Program-made: the position numbers and the translations under genes
Notes under the pieces: model-generated
What the model was told of the DNA's origin: nothing
The model's database searches: none
Seen by the model: only the letters and a program-made list of their open reading frames with translations
Part shown: piece by piece, positions 1 to 7,689 of the stretch
Layout: every line of letters begins with the position of its first letter
Numbering within the stretch: position 1 is the stretch's first letter
From: an uncultured Kineosporia sp.
Lineage (GTDB): Bacteria; Actinomycetota; Actinomycetes; Actinomycetales; Kineosporiaceae
Direction of reading: 5' to 3'
Assembly (NCBI GenBank): GCA_937859855.1
Contig: CALMAR010000061.1
Location: 1 to 28,304 of the forward strand
DNA: 28,304 nt

Positions 1-585
1 GGCAGGGAGTTCGGTGGGGACGACGCCGGGTTCGATGAGGGTGACGCGGATATCGGGCAGGAGTTCTTGGCGGAGGGATTCTGACCAGCCGTTGATTCCC
101 CATTTGGTGGCGGCGTAGACGCCGTTGCCCGCTCGCGCGGTGCGCCCGGCGACCGAAGAGATGTTGATGATGTCGCCGCCGCGGGTGGCGGCGCTAGCTT
201 TGAGCTGGCCGAGGAAAACTTCGGTCGCGGTGATGGCGCCGGCCAGGTTGACGTCGATCATCTGCCGGTAGTCCTCACGCTGCTCACTGCCGAAGGGGCC
301 GAGCAGCATGACGCCGGCGTTGTTGACCAGCACGTGCGCTCCGCCCAGGTCCTCCGCGACTCGGTCGGCGGCCGCGACCAGGCTATTGCGGTCGGTCACG
401 TCAGCTTGTATCGCAAGCGCAGCCTCGCCCAGGTCCCCGGCCAGTGCGGTGATCCGATCCATGCGGCGGGCCAGCAGGGCCACCCGGTAGCCATCCGCGG
501 CCAGGGTGCGGGCGGTGGCCTCACCGATGCCCGAGGACGCGCCGGTGATGACGGCGACCCGCCCGGCATTGTCGTTCGTGCTCAT
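1..585 (-). CDS. SDR-family oxidoreductase, C-terminus cut by window edge
   Basis: An open frame of 195 codons runs from an ATG at 585 to base 1 without a stop, so the C-terminus lies outside the window. It shows the classical short-chain dehydrogenase/reductase features: the cofactor loop TGASSGIG (residues 14-21), NNAG (about 88-91), an ISS segment that supplies the catalytic Ser, and YAATK with catalytic Tyr157 and Lys161. The family carries out NAD(P)H-dependent reduction or oxidation of alcohols and carbonyls in the cytosol. The substrate cannot be read from sequence. It lies 39 bp downstream of an aldo/keto reductase on the same strand and is probably the last visible gene of a flavodoxin-AKR-SDR operon. 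Confidence 0.93.
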   Translation of the reverse strand, partial: MSTNDNAGRVAVITGASSGIGEATARTLAADGYRVALLARRMDRITALAGDLGEAALAIQADVTDRNSLVAAADRVAEDLGGAHVLVNNAGVMLLGPFGSEQREDYRQMIDVNLAGAITATEVFLGQLKASAATRGGDIINISSVAGRTARAGNGVYAATKWGINGWSESLRQELLPDIRVTLIEPGVVPTELPA

Positions 586-624
586 CTCCCTGATCTATCT
601 CCTTGTTCCAGCTCTGGAGGACGT

Positions 625-1512
625 TCAGGCTTCGGGGATCTCGCGGCCAAAGCTTTCCAGGGTGATGTCGGCTGGGTCGGGTCCGCCTCGCTGCCCGGTG
701 TCCAGGGCGTCGATCGCGGCTAGTTCGTCGCCGGTGAGGTCGAAGTCGAAGACGTCGAAGTTCTCGGCAATGCGGTGTGGCTTGGTGGATTTTGGGATCA
801 CGCAGCGGCCTTCCTGCAGGTGCCAGCGCAGCATGACCTGAGCGGGGGTCTGGCCGTGGGCTTCAGCGATCTTGCCGATGACCGGGTCGTCGAGAGTGCT
901 GCCGTGGCCGTTCTGGCTGCTGTCGCGGTAGATGGTGATGCCACCGATCGGTGACCAGGCTTGGGTGAGGATCCCGTGCTGGGCACCGAAAGCCTGGACG
1001 CCGCGCTGCTGGAAGTAGGGGTGCACTTCGATCTGGTTGACCGCAGGCACGACATTCGCCACGTCGAGGAGCCGGGTCAAGTGCTCGACCATGAAGTTGC
1101 TGACTCCGATGGCTGAGACCTTGCCATCGCCCAGCAGGGTTTCCAGGGCCCGGTAGGCGTCCAGGGTCTTGTCGAACGCCGATGGGAGGGCCTGGTGCAG
1201 GATGAGCAGGTCGATCTGGCCGACGCCGAGTTTGCCGGCGCTCTTGTCGAAGGCGTGCAGTGTCTGGTCGTACCCGTAGTCGCTGATCCAGATCTTGGTT
1301 TCGATGAACACGTCGTCGCGATGCACCCCCGAAGTGGCAATAGCTTCGCCGACCTGTCGTTCGTTTCCGTAGGCTGCGGCCGTATCAACCAGCCGGTACC
1401 CGGTTTCCAGCGCTGCGGTGACCGCGGCGCGGGTCTCGTCGGGCGGGGTCTGGAAGACACCCAAGCCGAGGGCCGGGATCTCGACGCCGTTGTTGAGGGT
1501 GAAGTTGTTCAT
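625..1512 (-). CDS. Aldo/keto reductase, 2,5-diketogluconate-reductase-like
   Basis: A protein of about 295 residues, the usual AKR length, with the complete catalytic tetrad: Asp43 and Tyr48 in VDTAAAYGNE, Lys73 in ETK, and His106 in LILHQ. The C-terminal IPKS cofactor segment is also present. It should be a cytosolic NADPH-dependent carbonyl reductase of the AKR5-like type; the physiological substrate is unknown. Two in-frame ATGs lie at 1518 and 1512. An AGGAG motif (1522-1526) is only 3 nt from the first but 9 nt from the second, so I chose 1512. It sits between the flavodoxin-like gene (28 bp upstream of the 1518 ATG) and the SDR, all on one strand, which fits a small redox operon. Confidence 0.93.
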   Translation of the reverse strand: MNNFTLNNGVEIPALGLGVFQTPPDETRAAVTAALETGYRLVDTAAAYGNERQVGEAIATSGVHRDDVFIETKIWISDYGYDQTLHAFDKSAGKLGVGQIDLLILHQALPSAFDKTLDAYRALETLLGDGKVSAIGVSNFMVEHLTRLLDVANVVPAVNQIEVHPYFQQRGVQAFGAQHGILTQAWSPIGGITIYRDSSQNGHGSTLDDPVIGKIAEAHGQTPAQVMLRWHLQEGRCVIPKSTKPHRIAENFDVFDFDLTGDELAAIDALDTGQRGGPDPADITLESFGREIPEA

Positions 1513-1546
1513 GTTCATTGACTCCTAGGTGGTCGATGCTTTGGTG

Positions 1547-2230
1547 TCAGGTCGCCAGACCGTTTGCGCGTAGCCAGGTTTCGATGTCTCGGCGCGAGGT
1601 CGTCACCCGTTCACCTTGAACGGCCAGGGCTTGAGCAAGGGTTGCGCCGCGGCAGGACTGCCGGTACTCCCGCTCCGCGTTGCCTAGCCCGCTGACGGCG
1701 TAAGTGACGACGGGGTGGACGGTTTTCCCGGTGAAGTCCAGCGGCTCAGTGAACGATTTCATGATCATGGGGGGGCGGACATTCCAGATCGGGCTGGCCA
1801 GCACGACCACGTTGTACCCATTTAGGTACGGCAGCTGGCCGGAGATCTCCGGGCGGGCGTCCGCGGTCTGCTCGTCCACATTGCGGGCCACGGTCGCGTC
1901 ATAACGATCGGGGTAGGGATCGGCCGCTTCGATCTTGTACAGGTCGCAGCCGATCCGGTCCCGGATGCTCTCCGCTAGCACCTGAGTGTTTCCAGCATGG
2001 AGGGTCCGCAGCCCGCCGTAGTAGTAGTTCTCACCCGCCCGGGAGAAATACGCCAGCAAGACCCGGGACGAACGCCGGTCACCAGTCGTGCTGGGCGAGA
2101 CCGTCGGTGAGGTGGCAGAGGAAGGGGGGTAGAGGCCGCCCGCACTGGTTGTGGAGTCGCTGGCAGACGAACAACCCGCAGCCAGGCCGCCAGCAGCAAT
2201 CAGCCCCAGAAGTAGCGAGCGCCGCGGCAT
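1547..2230 (-). CDS. Flavodoxin-like lipoprotein, probably Tat-exported
   Basis: The N-terminus MPRRSLLLGLIAAGGLAAGC has a twin arginine, a hydrophobic stretch and a Cys at residue 20, so it looks like a Tat-dependent lipoprotein signal; the -3 lipobox residue is Ala, which is less usual. After a Ser/Thr-rich linker comes a flavodoxin-type domain with a beta strand and phosphate loop (RVLLAYFSRAGENYY), a LASPIWNVRPP segment and a YAVSGLGNAE segment. It probably binds FMN on the outer face of the membrane and passes electrons. An upstream ATG at 2293 is in frame, but its extension is not signal-like. The ATG at 2230 has a GAGG upstream. First gene of the flavodoxin-AKR-SDR run. Confidence 0.85.
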   Translation of the reverse strand: MPRRSLLLGLIAAGGLAAGCSSASDSTTSAGGLYPPSSATSPTVSPSTTGDRRSSRVLLAYFSRAGENYYYGGLRTLHAGNTQVLAESIRDRIGCDLYKIEAADPYPDRYDATVARNVDEQTADARPEISGQLPYLNGYNVVVLASPIWNVRPPMIMKSFTEPLDFTGKTVHPVVTYAVSGLGNAEREYRQSCRGATLAQALAVQGERVTTSRRDIETWLRANGLAT

Positions 2231-2325
2231 CACCTCGGCCGGTGAGACGCAATCTCGCGGCCCCCTTCTCGTGAAGGTCATGTGCCCATCCAAGGGTTCT
2301 TCGCGCGGATGAGGGAGTGTCAGCT

Positions 2326-2337
2326 ATTACAGGTAAT
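2326..2337. promoter_or_regulatory. Palindrome in divergent promoter region
   Basis: ATTACAGGTAAT, with perfect 5-bp arms and a 2-bp centre, lies between the flavodoxin-like gene and the divergent XRE regulator, 46 bp before the regulator's start. The position is that expected for an operator of the regulator. Function is inferred only from position and symmetry. Confidence 0.4.
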
Positions 2338-2382
2338 GCCAGACCCTCCTTCGCCTGCTGGGCCGCGTCGTACCGTCGGGGC

Positions 2383-3366
2383 ATGGACCATCACCGCGAC
2401 CACCGCGAAGAGGTGCGCGACTTCCTCACGACTCGCCGGGACCGTCTTAGCCCTGAGCGGGCCGGGTTGCCGCTGTATGGCAGCAACCGCCGGGTGAAAG
2501 GTTTGCGCCGAGATGAGGTCGCTGTGCTCAGCGGCATTTCCTCTGACTATTACACCCGCCTGGAGCGGGGGAACCTGACTGGCGTGTCTCAGCAGGTGCT
2601 CGAAGCGCTCGCCGCGGCTTTACAGCTCGATGAGTCCGAGCGCACCCACCTCTTCGACCTGGCCCACGTGGCCAACGCCGGACCCGCGCGCGCCTCGAAA
2701 GGAACCGGCTCGGCGTCGCCCGGTCGCGGCCGCAAGCTCGGGTTGCGAGCCGGGGTCCGCCTGATCCTCGACGGCATGTCCGCGCCGGCCTACGTCCGCA
2801 ACGCGCGCATGGACATCCTCGCCCTCAACACCCTTGGCAGGGCCCTCTTCGCCGAGGCCCTCGGCGACCAGACCGGCGACACCTCCGGCTTCAATCTGGT
2901 GCGGTACCTGTTCCTCGATCAGCGCTCCCGCGAGTTCTACGCGGACTGGGCAACCGTCGCGCGAGACAGCGTCGCCGCCCTGCGCATCGAGGGCGGCCGG
3001 AACCCGTACGACCGAGGCCTTACCGACCTCGTCGGTGAACTGTCCACCCGCAGCGAAGAATTCCGCACTTGGTGGGCCGCCCACAACGTCAAACTCCATC
3101 GCACGGCCACCAAGCAGATGCACCACCGCGTCGCCGGCAACATTGAGCTGACCGGTGAGGCTTTGACGTTGCCGGGCGATCCCGGCCTGACCATCATCAC
3201 CTACACCGTCGAACCCTCAAGCCCGTCAGCGGAAGCACTCGGCTTCCTCGCCAGCTGGGCCCGCACTCAGCACCAACAGGCCAGCTCGGCTCCTACCAGC
3301 AACCAGACCCGCCCAGCATCCGCGGCCGGTATCACGGCACAGCGTTCAGAGGAAGGACTTACGTGA
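2383..3366 (+). CDS. XRE-family regulator with MmyB-like ligand domain
   Basis: A 327-residue cytosolic DNA-binding protein. The N-terminal helix-turn-helix (about residues 10-85) contains VKGLRRDEVAVLSGIS and YYTRLERGN, typical of actinobacterial MmyB-type regulators. The C-terminal part (about 105-285) has the MmyB-like PAS-type domain pattern, including NLVRYLFLD and a KQMHHRVAGNIEL segment. Such proteins usually control neighbouring oxidoreductase genes and bind a fatty-acid-like or other hydrophobic ligand. An in-frame ATG at 2317 adds 22 residues without family character, so 2383 is preferred. It is divergent from the flavodoxin-AKR-SDR run and overlaps the next gene by 4 bp (GTGA), so the two are co-translated. 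Confidence 0.92.
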   Translation: MDHHRDHREEVRDFLTTRRDRLSPERAGLPLYGSNRRVKGLRRDEVAVLSGISSDYYTRLERGNLTGVSQQVLEALAAALQLDESERTHLFDLAHVANAGPARASKGTGSASPGRGRKLGLRAGVRLILDGMSAPAYVRNARMDILALNTLGRALFAEALGDQTGDTSGFNLVRYLFLDQRSREFYADWATVARDSVAALRIEGGRNPYDRGLTDLVGELSTRSEEFRTWWAAHNVKLHRTATKQMHHRVAGNIELTGEALTLPGDPGLTIITYTVEPSSPSAEALGFLASWARTQHQQASSAPTSNQTRPASAAGITAQRSEEGLT

Positions 3367-3692
3367 CCGAGTCATCACAAGACCAACCGTCGAAGACCCC
3401 GGCCCAGGAATTGATCGGCGACTTCCTGCCCAAGCTGGTCGAGCTGACCGACGGCGTCCTCTTTGGTGACGTCTGGGCCGGGCCCGAACTGTCACCGAGG
3501 GATCGCAGCCTGATCACCTGCGCCAGCCTGCTCACCAGCGGCAGCTTTGAACAGCTACGCAGCCACCTGACTCGCGGCCTGGACAACGGGCTCACCGAAG
3601 ACGAGATCAAAGCCATGATCGTCCATCTCGCCTTTTACGCCGGCTGGCCCAAGGCCATGTCCGCGGTCGGCGTCGCCAAGGACGTCCTCTAA
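3363..3692 (+). CDS. Carboxymuconolactone decarboxylase-like protein
   Basis: A 109-residue protein of the CMD/AhpD-like fold. Visible family features are the central helix around SPRDRSLITCASLL and the C-terminal helix LTEDEIKAMIVHLAFYAGWP. There is only one Cys in the ITCAS segment, not the CxxC pair of AhpD, so a peroxidase role like AhpD is unlikely. It resembles the small gamma-carboxymuconolactone decarboxylase-like proteins found with aldo/keto reductases. The start is the GTG at 3363, preceded by AGGAAGGA and overlapping the stop of the MmyB-type regulator, so the two genes form one transcript. Substrate unknown. Confidence 0.9.
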   Translation: MTESSQDQPSKTPAQELIGDFLPKLVELTDGVLFGDVWAGPELSPRDRSLITCASLLTSGSFEQLRSHLTRGLDNGLTEDEIKAMIVHLAFYAGWPKAMSAVGVAKDVL

Positions 3693-3728
3693 CGTCCGGC
3701 GCGGCAAGCACCTCACAGGAGTATCTGA

Positions 3729-4796
<1,068 letters not shown>

Positions 4797-4824
4797 CCCG
4801 CGCGGGCAGGCGTGGCATCAAACG

Positions 4825-4850
4825 TGGTGCAAAATGGTGCCGAACGGTGC
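4825..4850. repeat. Three GGTGC repeats with 10-bp period
   Basis: GGTGC occurs at 4826-4830, 4836-4840 and 4846-4850, exactly one helical turn apart, the first two as TGGTGC. A further TGGTGC lies at 4966-4971, and an inverted copy (GCACC) at 4891-4895 touches the left attachment-like sequence. Phased short repeats beside a recombination core are what integrase arm-type sites look like, but no integrase is present to test this. Confidence 0.4.
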
Positions 4851-4893
4851 TCTCAGAGTGGCTTCTGAGGGCTGGCGCGATGGCATCGTCGCA

Positions 4894-4910
4894 CCTGCCC
4901 CACTAATCTC
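4894..4910. repeat. Left copy of tRNA-end-like sequence
   Basis: CCTGCCCCACTAATCTC matches 16 of 17 bases of 25691-25707, where it forms the acceptor end of a tRNA 3' half plus downstream bases. The T-arm and anticodon parts are absent here. It is a possible attachment-site remnant. Confidence 0.4.
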
Positions 4911-5189
4911 ACGTGCACGCTTGTCTGTTTTGAGGTGTCAGGACGCTTCGTTCGGACACCAAGCATGGTGCGAACTGGCCGGTGATCACGAGTTCTAAGG
5001 TCGGAGAACTGTCAGTAATGTCATCTGGTGATGGTCGCGGTTACCAGAGTCGATCAGGACCGTCGGAGTCATGCTCTGGGTGCCTTAGCCGCTGCCTAGC
5101 ATCGAATGCAGGTGATTCAGAGACGTCAGCAGCGCGGCGCCCAGCGCAAGAGCGAGCAGTCCGCCCGACGAAGCGACATCAGCTCTACC
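4911..5189. other. Intergenic stretch without a recognisable gene
   Basis: No open frame here has gene-like codon use or a recognisable product. A 6-bp inverted repeat, GGTGTC (4934-4939) and GACACC (4955-4960), encloses 15 bases and could form a hairpin. The rest (about 4975-5189) could be decayed sequence between the flank and the catabolic block; I cannot assign it. The HAD gene converges on this stretch from the right, so its terminator should lie here, but I see no clear stem followed by T residues. Confidence 0.4.
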
Positions 5190-5903
5190 TTACCGAAGCT
5201 CGGTATCCCCGACCTCATAGACCGCGGTCTCGAGCCGGTTGGCGACCTCCGTAACCGAATTGATCTCCACTTCGGGAGTCGGCCCTTGGGCGTCGAGCAC
5301 ATGTCCGGGGCGGGCGAGCCGGAAAACGGTCAGCCCGGCCTCTAGGGCGCCGCGGACATCGCGTGCTGAGCTTGCAACGTGTACGAAGGTACGGTTGCCG
5401 GCCCAATCGGCGGCCCGCCGGTAGATGTCGGGCCGCGGCTTGTACGCTCGCAACCGCTCGGAGGTCAGAACGGCGTCCTCGTCGATCAGCGCGGCCACTC
5501 GGGTCTGCCGGTAGATCTCGTCGTCCACATTCGAGAGGACACCAACCGTGCACTGCCGGGAGAGAACCAGGAGCCCGTCGATGACGTCTGGCCACAGCGG
5601 CCAGTTCGCCATGTCATCCAGCAGAGCAACGGCGTCCGTCTCGGCGTCGCCGTCGAGCCCCAGCTCCCCGTAGGAGTCGGCCAGCGCGCGGCGGGAGTGC
5701 TCGGCGAAGCATATCCACCCATCGGTCAGCCGCTGAGAAAGCTTGTTCCGCCGGTCCCAATCGTCGTAGAGCTCGGTCCCGGAGGGCGACCAGCCCCGAT
5801 GTCCGGCCAGCTGCTCGAAAAACGCCGAACCGCCCGCGCGGGAGTCGATCAGGGCGCTGAATAGGTCGAATGTGACCAGGACGTCCCGGGTGCTGGTGTT
5901 CAC
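5190..5903 (-). CDS. HAD-superfamily hydrolase, haloacid dehalogenase type II-like
   Basis: A 237-residue cytosolic protein with the haloacid dehalogenase motif order: nucleophile Asp13 in VTFDLFSALID, motif II Ser in GVLSNVDDEIY, motif III Lys in RAYKPRPDIYRRA, and a motif IV-like ASSARDVRGALEAG. Motif IV lacks the Gly-Asp of HAD phosphatases and is closer to the SSxxxD pattern of L-2-haloacid dehalogenases. Carbon-halogen hydrolysis is therefore possible, but a phosphatase or other HAD activity is not excluded. The GTG at 5903 starts 15 bp after the stop of the GntR regulator, so the two are likely co-transcribed, away from the catabolic arm they border. Confidence 0.85.
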   Translation of the reverse strand: MNTSTRDVLVTFDLFSALIDSRAGGSAFFEQLAGHRGWSPSGTELYDDWDRRNKLSQRLTDGWICFAEHSRRALADSYGELGLDGDAETDAVALLDDMANWPLWPDVIDGLLVLSRQCTVGVLSNVDDEIYRQTRVAALIDEDAVLTSERLRAYKPRPDIYRRAADWAGNRTFVHVASSARDVRGALEAGLTVFRLARPGHVLDAQGPTPEVEINSVTEVANRLETAVYEVGDTELR

Positions 5904-5918
5904 CGGATTGCGCGGTAT

Positions 5919-6650
5919 TTATTCGGCCGCCGTTGCGGACAGGTCGCCCACCGTTCGGCCCTGAGAACCGATGGTCAATCCTCGGTGCGCCTCCACCGCA
6001 TTGGTGGTCCGGGACTCGTCGCCAGAGATGATGGCCGATACGAGTTCGGCATGGATGGCGACCCGCAGGTCGAGATAGTCCCCGGCGTCGTCCTGGGCTG
6101 AGGTCTCTGCGCGGACGGCGAGCTCGGCCACACATCGGATCGTCCCGACGTAGACCCCGCTGGCCAGCTCGTTCGGGGTGATCGCGGCGATCCGTTCGTG
6201 CAGGATCCAGTTGGCCGCCATGAAGGCGTCCCAGTCCCTGCCACTTTCGGACATCACCTGCATGAGCTTGCGCAGGTCCGCGGCGTCGGCCTCGGTGCGG
6301 TGCCGAGCAGCGTCAACCGAGATCAGCTCCTCTAGGGCTTCCCGTACAGCGATCGCGTGGCTGACCGTTGATCTACCCTGCGGAACGGTCAGCAACGTGC
6401 GGCGCAGGCGGACAACCGGGTTAGCATCCGCGACGAAGAGGCCGCCTCCGCGACCGGGCCGAACCTCGACCGTGCCGCGCTCAGAGAGCAGTCGGACCGT
6501 CTCGCCGATGGTTGCGCGCCCGTAGCGGGTCTGCTCGCGCAACTCGTCCATGGTGGCGATGCGATCACCGGGCCTTAGCCCACGATCGGTGACGAGCTGC
6601 TCGATCTCAGTTGCCAGCTGCTGAGCGCGCGCGAGCGGTTTGGAAAACAC
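5919..6650 (-). CDS. GntR/FadR-family (FCD) transcriptional regulator A
   Basis: A 243-residue regulator. The N-terminal winged helix (about residues 5-75) shows LRPGDRIATMDELREQ, RATIGETVRLLSERG and the wing segment VRPGRGGGLFV. The FCD ligand domain (about 95-225) has VREALE, a ANWILHERIA helix and VAIHAELVSAIISGD, with His residues of the type that bind metal in this domain. It is divergent from the FAH-importer-hydroxylase operon and probably represses it until a pathway acid binds. The protein aligns along nearly its whole length with the regulator at 18069-18767, with about half the positions identical by eye. The GTG start matches the paralogue's N-terminus. Confidence 0.93.
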   Translation of the reverse strand: MFSKPLARAQQLATEIEQLVTDRGLRPGDRIATMDELREQTRYGRATIGETVRLLSERGTVEVRPGRGGGLFVADANPVVRLRRTLLTVPQGRSTVSHAIAVREALEELISVDAARHRTEADAADLRKLMQVMSESGRDWDAFMAANWILHERIAAITPNELASGVYVGTIRCVAELAVRAETSAQDDAGDYLDLRVAIHAELVSAIISGDESRTTNAVEAHRGLTIGSQGRTVGDLSATAAE

Positions 6651-6666
6651 CCGGCCAATTTACCGG
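6651..6666 (-). promoter_or_regulatory. Putative -10 and imperfect palindrome of regulator A
   Basis: Read on the minus strand this is CCGGTAAATTGGCCGG, an imperfect palindrome (CCGG, AATT and CCGG are symmetric) that touches the GTG start of the regulator. TAAATT (6657-6662) lies 6 nt before the GTG, the spacing expected of a -10 element for a leaderless mRNA. No good Shine-Dalgarno is seen. The site may serve both transcription and autoregulation. Confidence 0.4.
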
Positions 6667-6671
6667 ACTTC

Positions 6672-6700
6672 TTGACAGGCGCAGTGCTCACTCACAATAT
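6672..6700 (+). promoter_or_regulatory. Sigma70-type promoter for catabolic arm A
   Basis: TTGACA (6672-6677), a 17-bp spacer and CAATAT (6695-6700) form a good consensus-like promoter reading into the FAH-family gene. The inverted repeat at 6703-6725 covers the predicted transcription start, as a repressor site would. Confidence 0.6.
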
Positions 6701-6702
6701 TT

Positions 6703-6725
6703 AACACCCGAACCATCCGGGTGTT
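6703..6725. promoter_or_regulatory. Inverted repeat operator candidate for regulator A
   Basis: AACACCCG (6703-6710) and CGGGTGTT (6718-6725) are perfect 8-bp inverted arms separated by 7 bp, immediately downstream of the -10 element. A third half-site, AACACCCG, lies at 6646-6653 across the start codon of the divergent regulator, within a 12-bp identity (CCGGGTGTTTTC, 6717-6728, and its complement at 6643-6654). This fits a dimeric GntR-type regulator that controls both its own gene and the arm A operon. Confidence 0.6.
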
Positions 6726-6741
6726 TTCGAGCGGAGCGTCT

Positions 6742-7608
6742 ATGCATCTCACAGGTGTCCGAGACGGCCGACAAGTGATCGTCGTGGCTGTCACCCAGGA
6801 CGGTCTGAGACCCCTGGCCGAGGTGTCGCAGTTCTGGGAAAACCCTTACGTGTACGCGACGCAGGAGTACCTCGCCGCCACGCCGCTCCTCGACCCGGAA
6901 ACGGTCGAGCTCGTGCCTCCTGTCCGTCCGGACGCTCGCGTGCTCTGCGTCGGGTTGAATTACGCCGCCCACGTGGACGAGGGCCCCTTCTCGATCCCCG
7001 ACCACCCAACCATCTTCGGTCGTTGGACCCCCTCATTGGCGGTTTCTGGGCATGAGGTCGTAGTACCCGTGGATGAGGACGGTCTCGATTGGGAGGCTGA
7101 ACTGCTCGCGGTCGTTGGGCGCCCGCTTTCCACAGCGACGCCGGAACAGGCCCAAGAGGCGATCTTCGCTTACGGGTGTTTCAACGACATCACCGCTCGT
7201 CGGGCCCAGAAACTCACCACCCAATGGACGATCGGCAAGAACGTTGACTCCAGTGGCCCCGTTTCCCAGCTGGTGACCACGGATGACGCCCCAGACCCGG
7301 CGTCCGGCCTGCGCATCACCGCCCGGGTCAACGGTGAGGTCACACAGGACGCGAGCACGGATCAGATGATTTTCCCGGTGCCAAAGCTGCTGGCCTTCAT
7401 CAGCCGGACCTTCACTCTGCGGCCTGGCGATCTAGTGGCCACAGGGACTCCCAGCGGGGTCGGCTACGCCCGTACCCCGGCGTGGCTGCTGCATGCCGGG
7501 GATGAGGTCGAGGTGGCGATCGAGGGGATCGGTTCGGTCCGTTCGCGTGTGGTCGAGCACAGACCGGCCCAGCTGGATCCGGCCACTCCGGAGCTGACCG
7601 CACCCTGA
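6742..7608 (+). CDS. Fumarylacetoacetate hydrolase (FAH) family protein
   Basis: A 288-residue protein with the FAH fold. VLCVGLNYAAHVDE begins the catalytic domain, followed by GLDWEAELLAVVG with acidic metal ligands, FNDITARRAQ, WTIGKNVDSSGPVS, and the closing LRPGDLVATGTPSGVG. The family cleaves C-C bonds in 3-oxo acids or acts as hydratase or decarboxylase on ring-cleavage products, using Mg2+ or Ca2+. It is the first gene of arm A and may act late in the pathway. The frame is open upstream to a GTG at 6721, but that codon lies in the operator repeat. ATG 6742 has GGAG 5 nt upstream. Confidence 0.93.
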   Translation: MHLTGVRDGRQVIVVAVTQDGLRPLAEVSQFWENPYVYATQEYLAATPLLDPETVELVPPVRPDARVLCVGLNYAAHVDEGPFSIPDHPTIFGRWTPSLAVSGHEVVVPVDEDGLDWEAELLAVVGRPLSTATPEQAQEAIFAYGCFNDITARRAQKLTTQWTIGKNVDSSGPVSQLVTTDDAPDPASGLRITARVNGEVTQDASTDQMIFPVPKLLAFISRTFTLRPGDLVATGTPSGVGYARTPAWLLHAGDEVEVAIEGIGSVRSRVVEHRPAQLDPATPELTAP

Positions 7609-7689
7609 CCTTCTAGCTTCCCGACGTCGCAAGGCCTGAAGCACCGCACCGGGCGCAGGAGCCCACCAACCAGCAGATCGGATAACGCA

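Noticed and set aside
4894..4910. Left tRNA-end-like sequence as part of an intact tRNA gene
   Set aside because: No T-arm or anticodon arm lies upstream; only the terminal bases are present.
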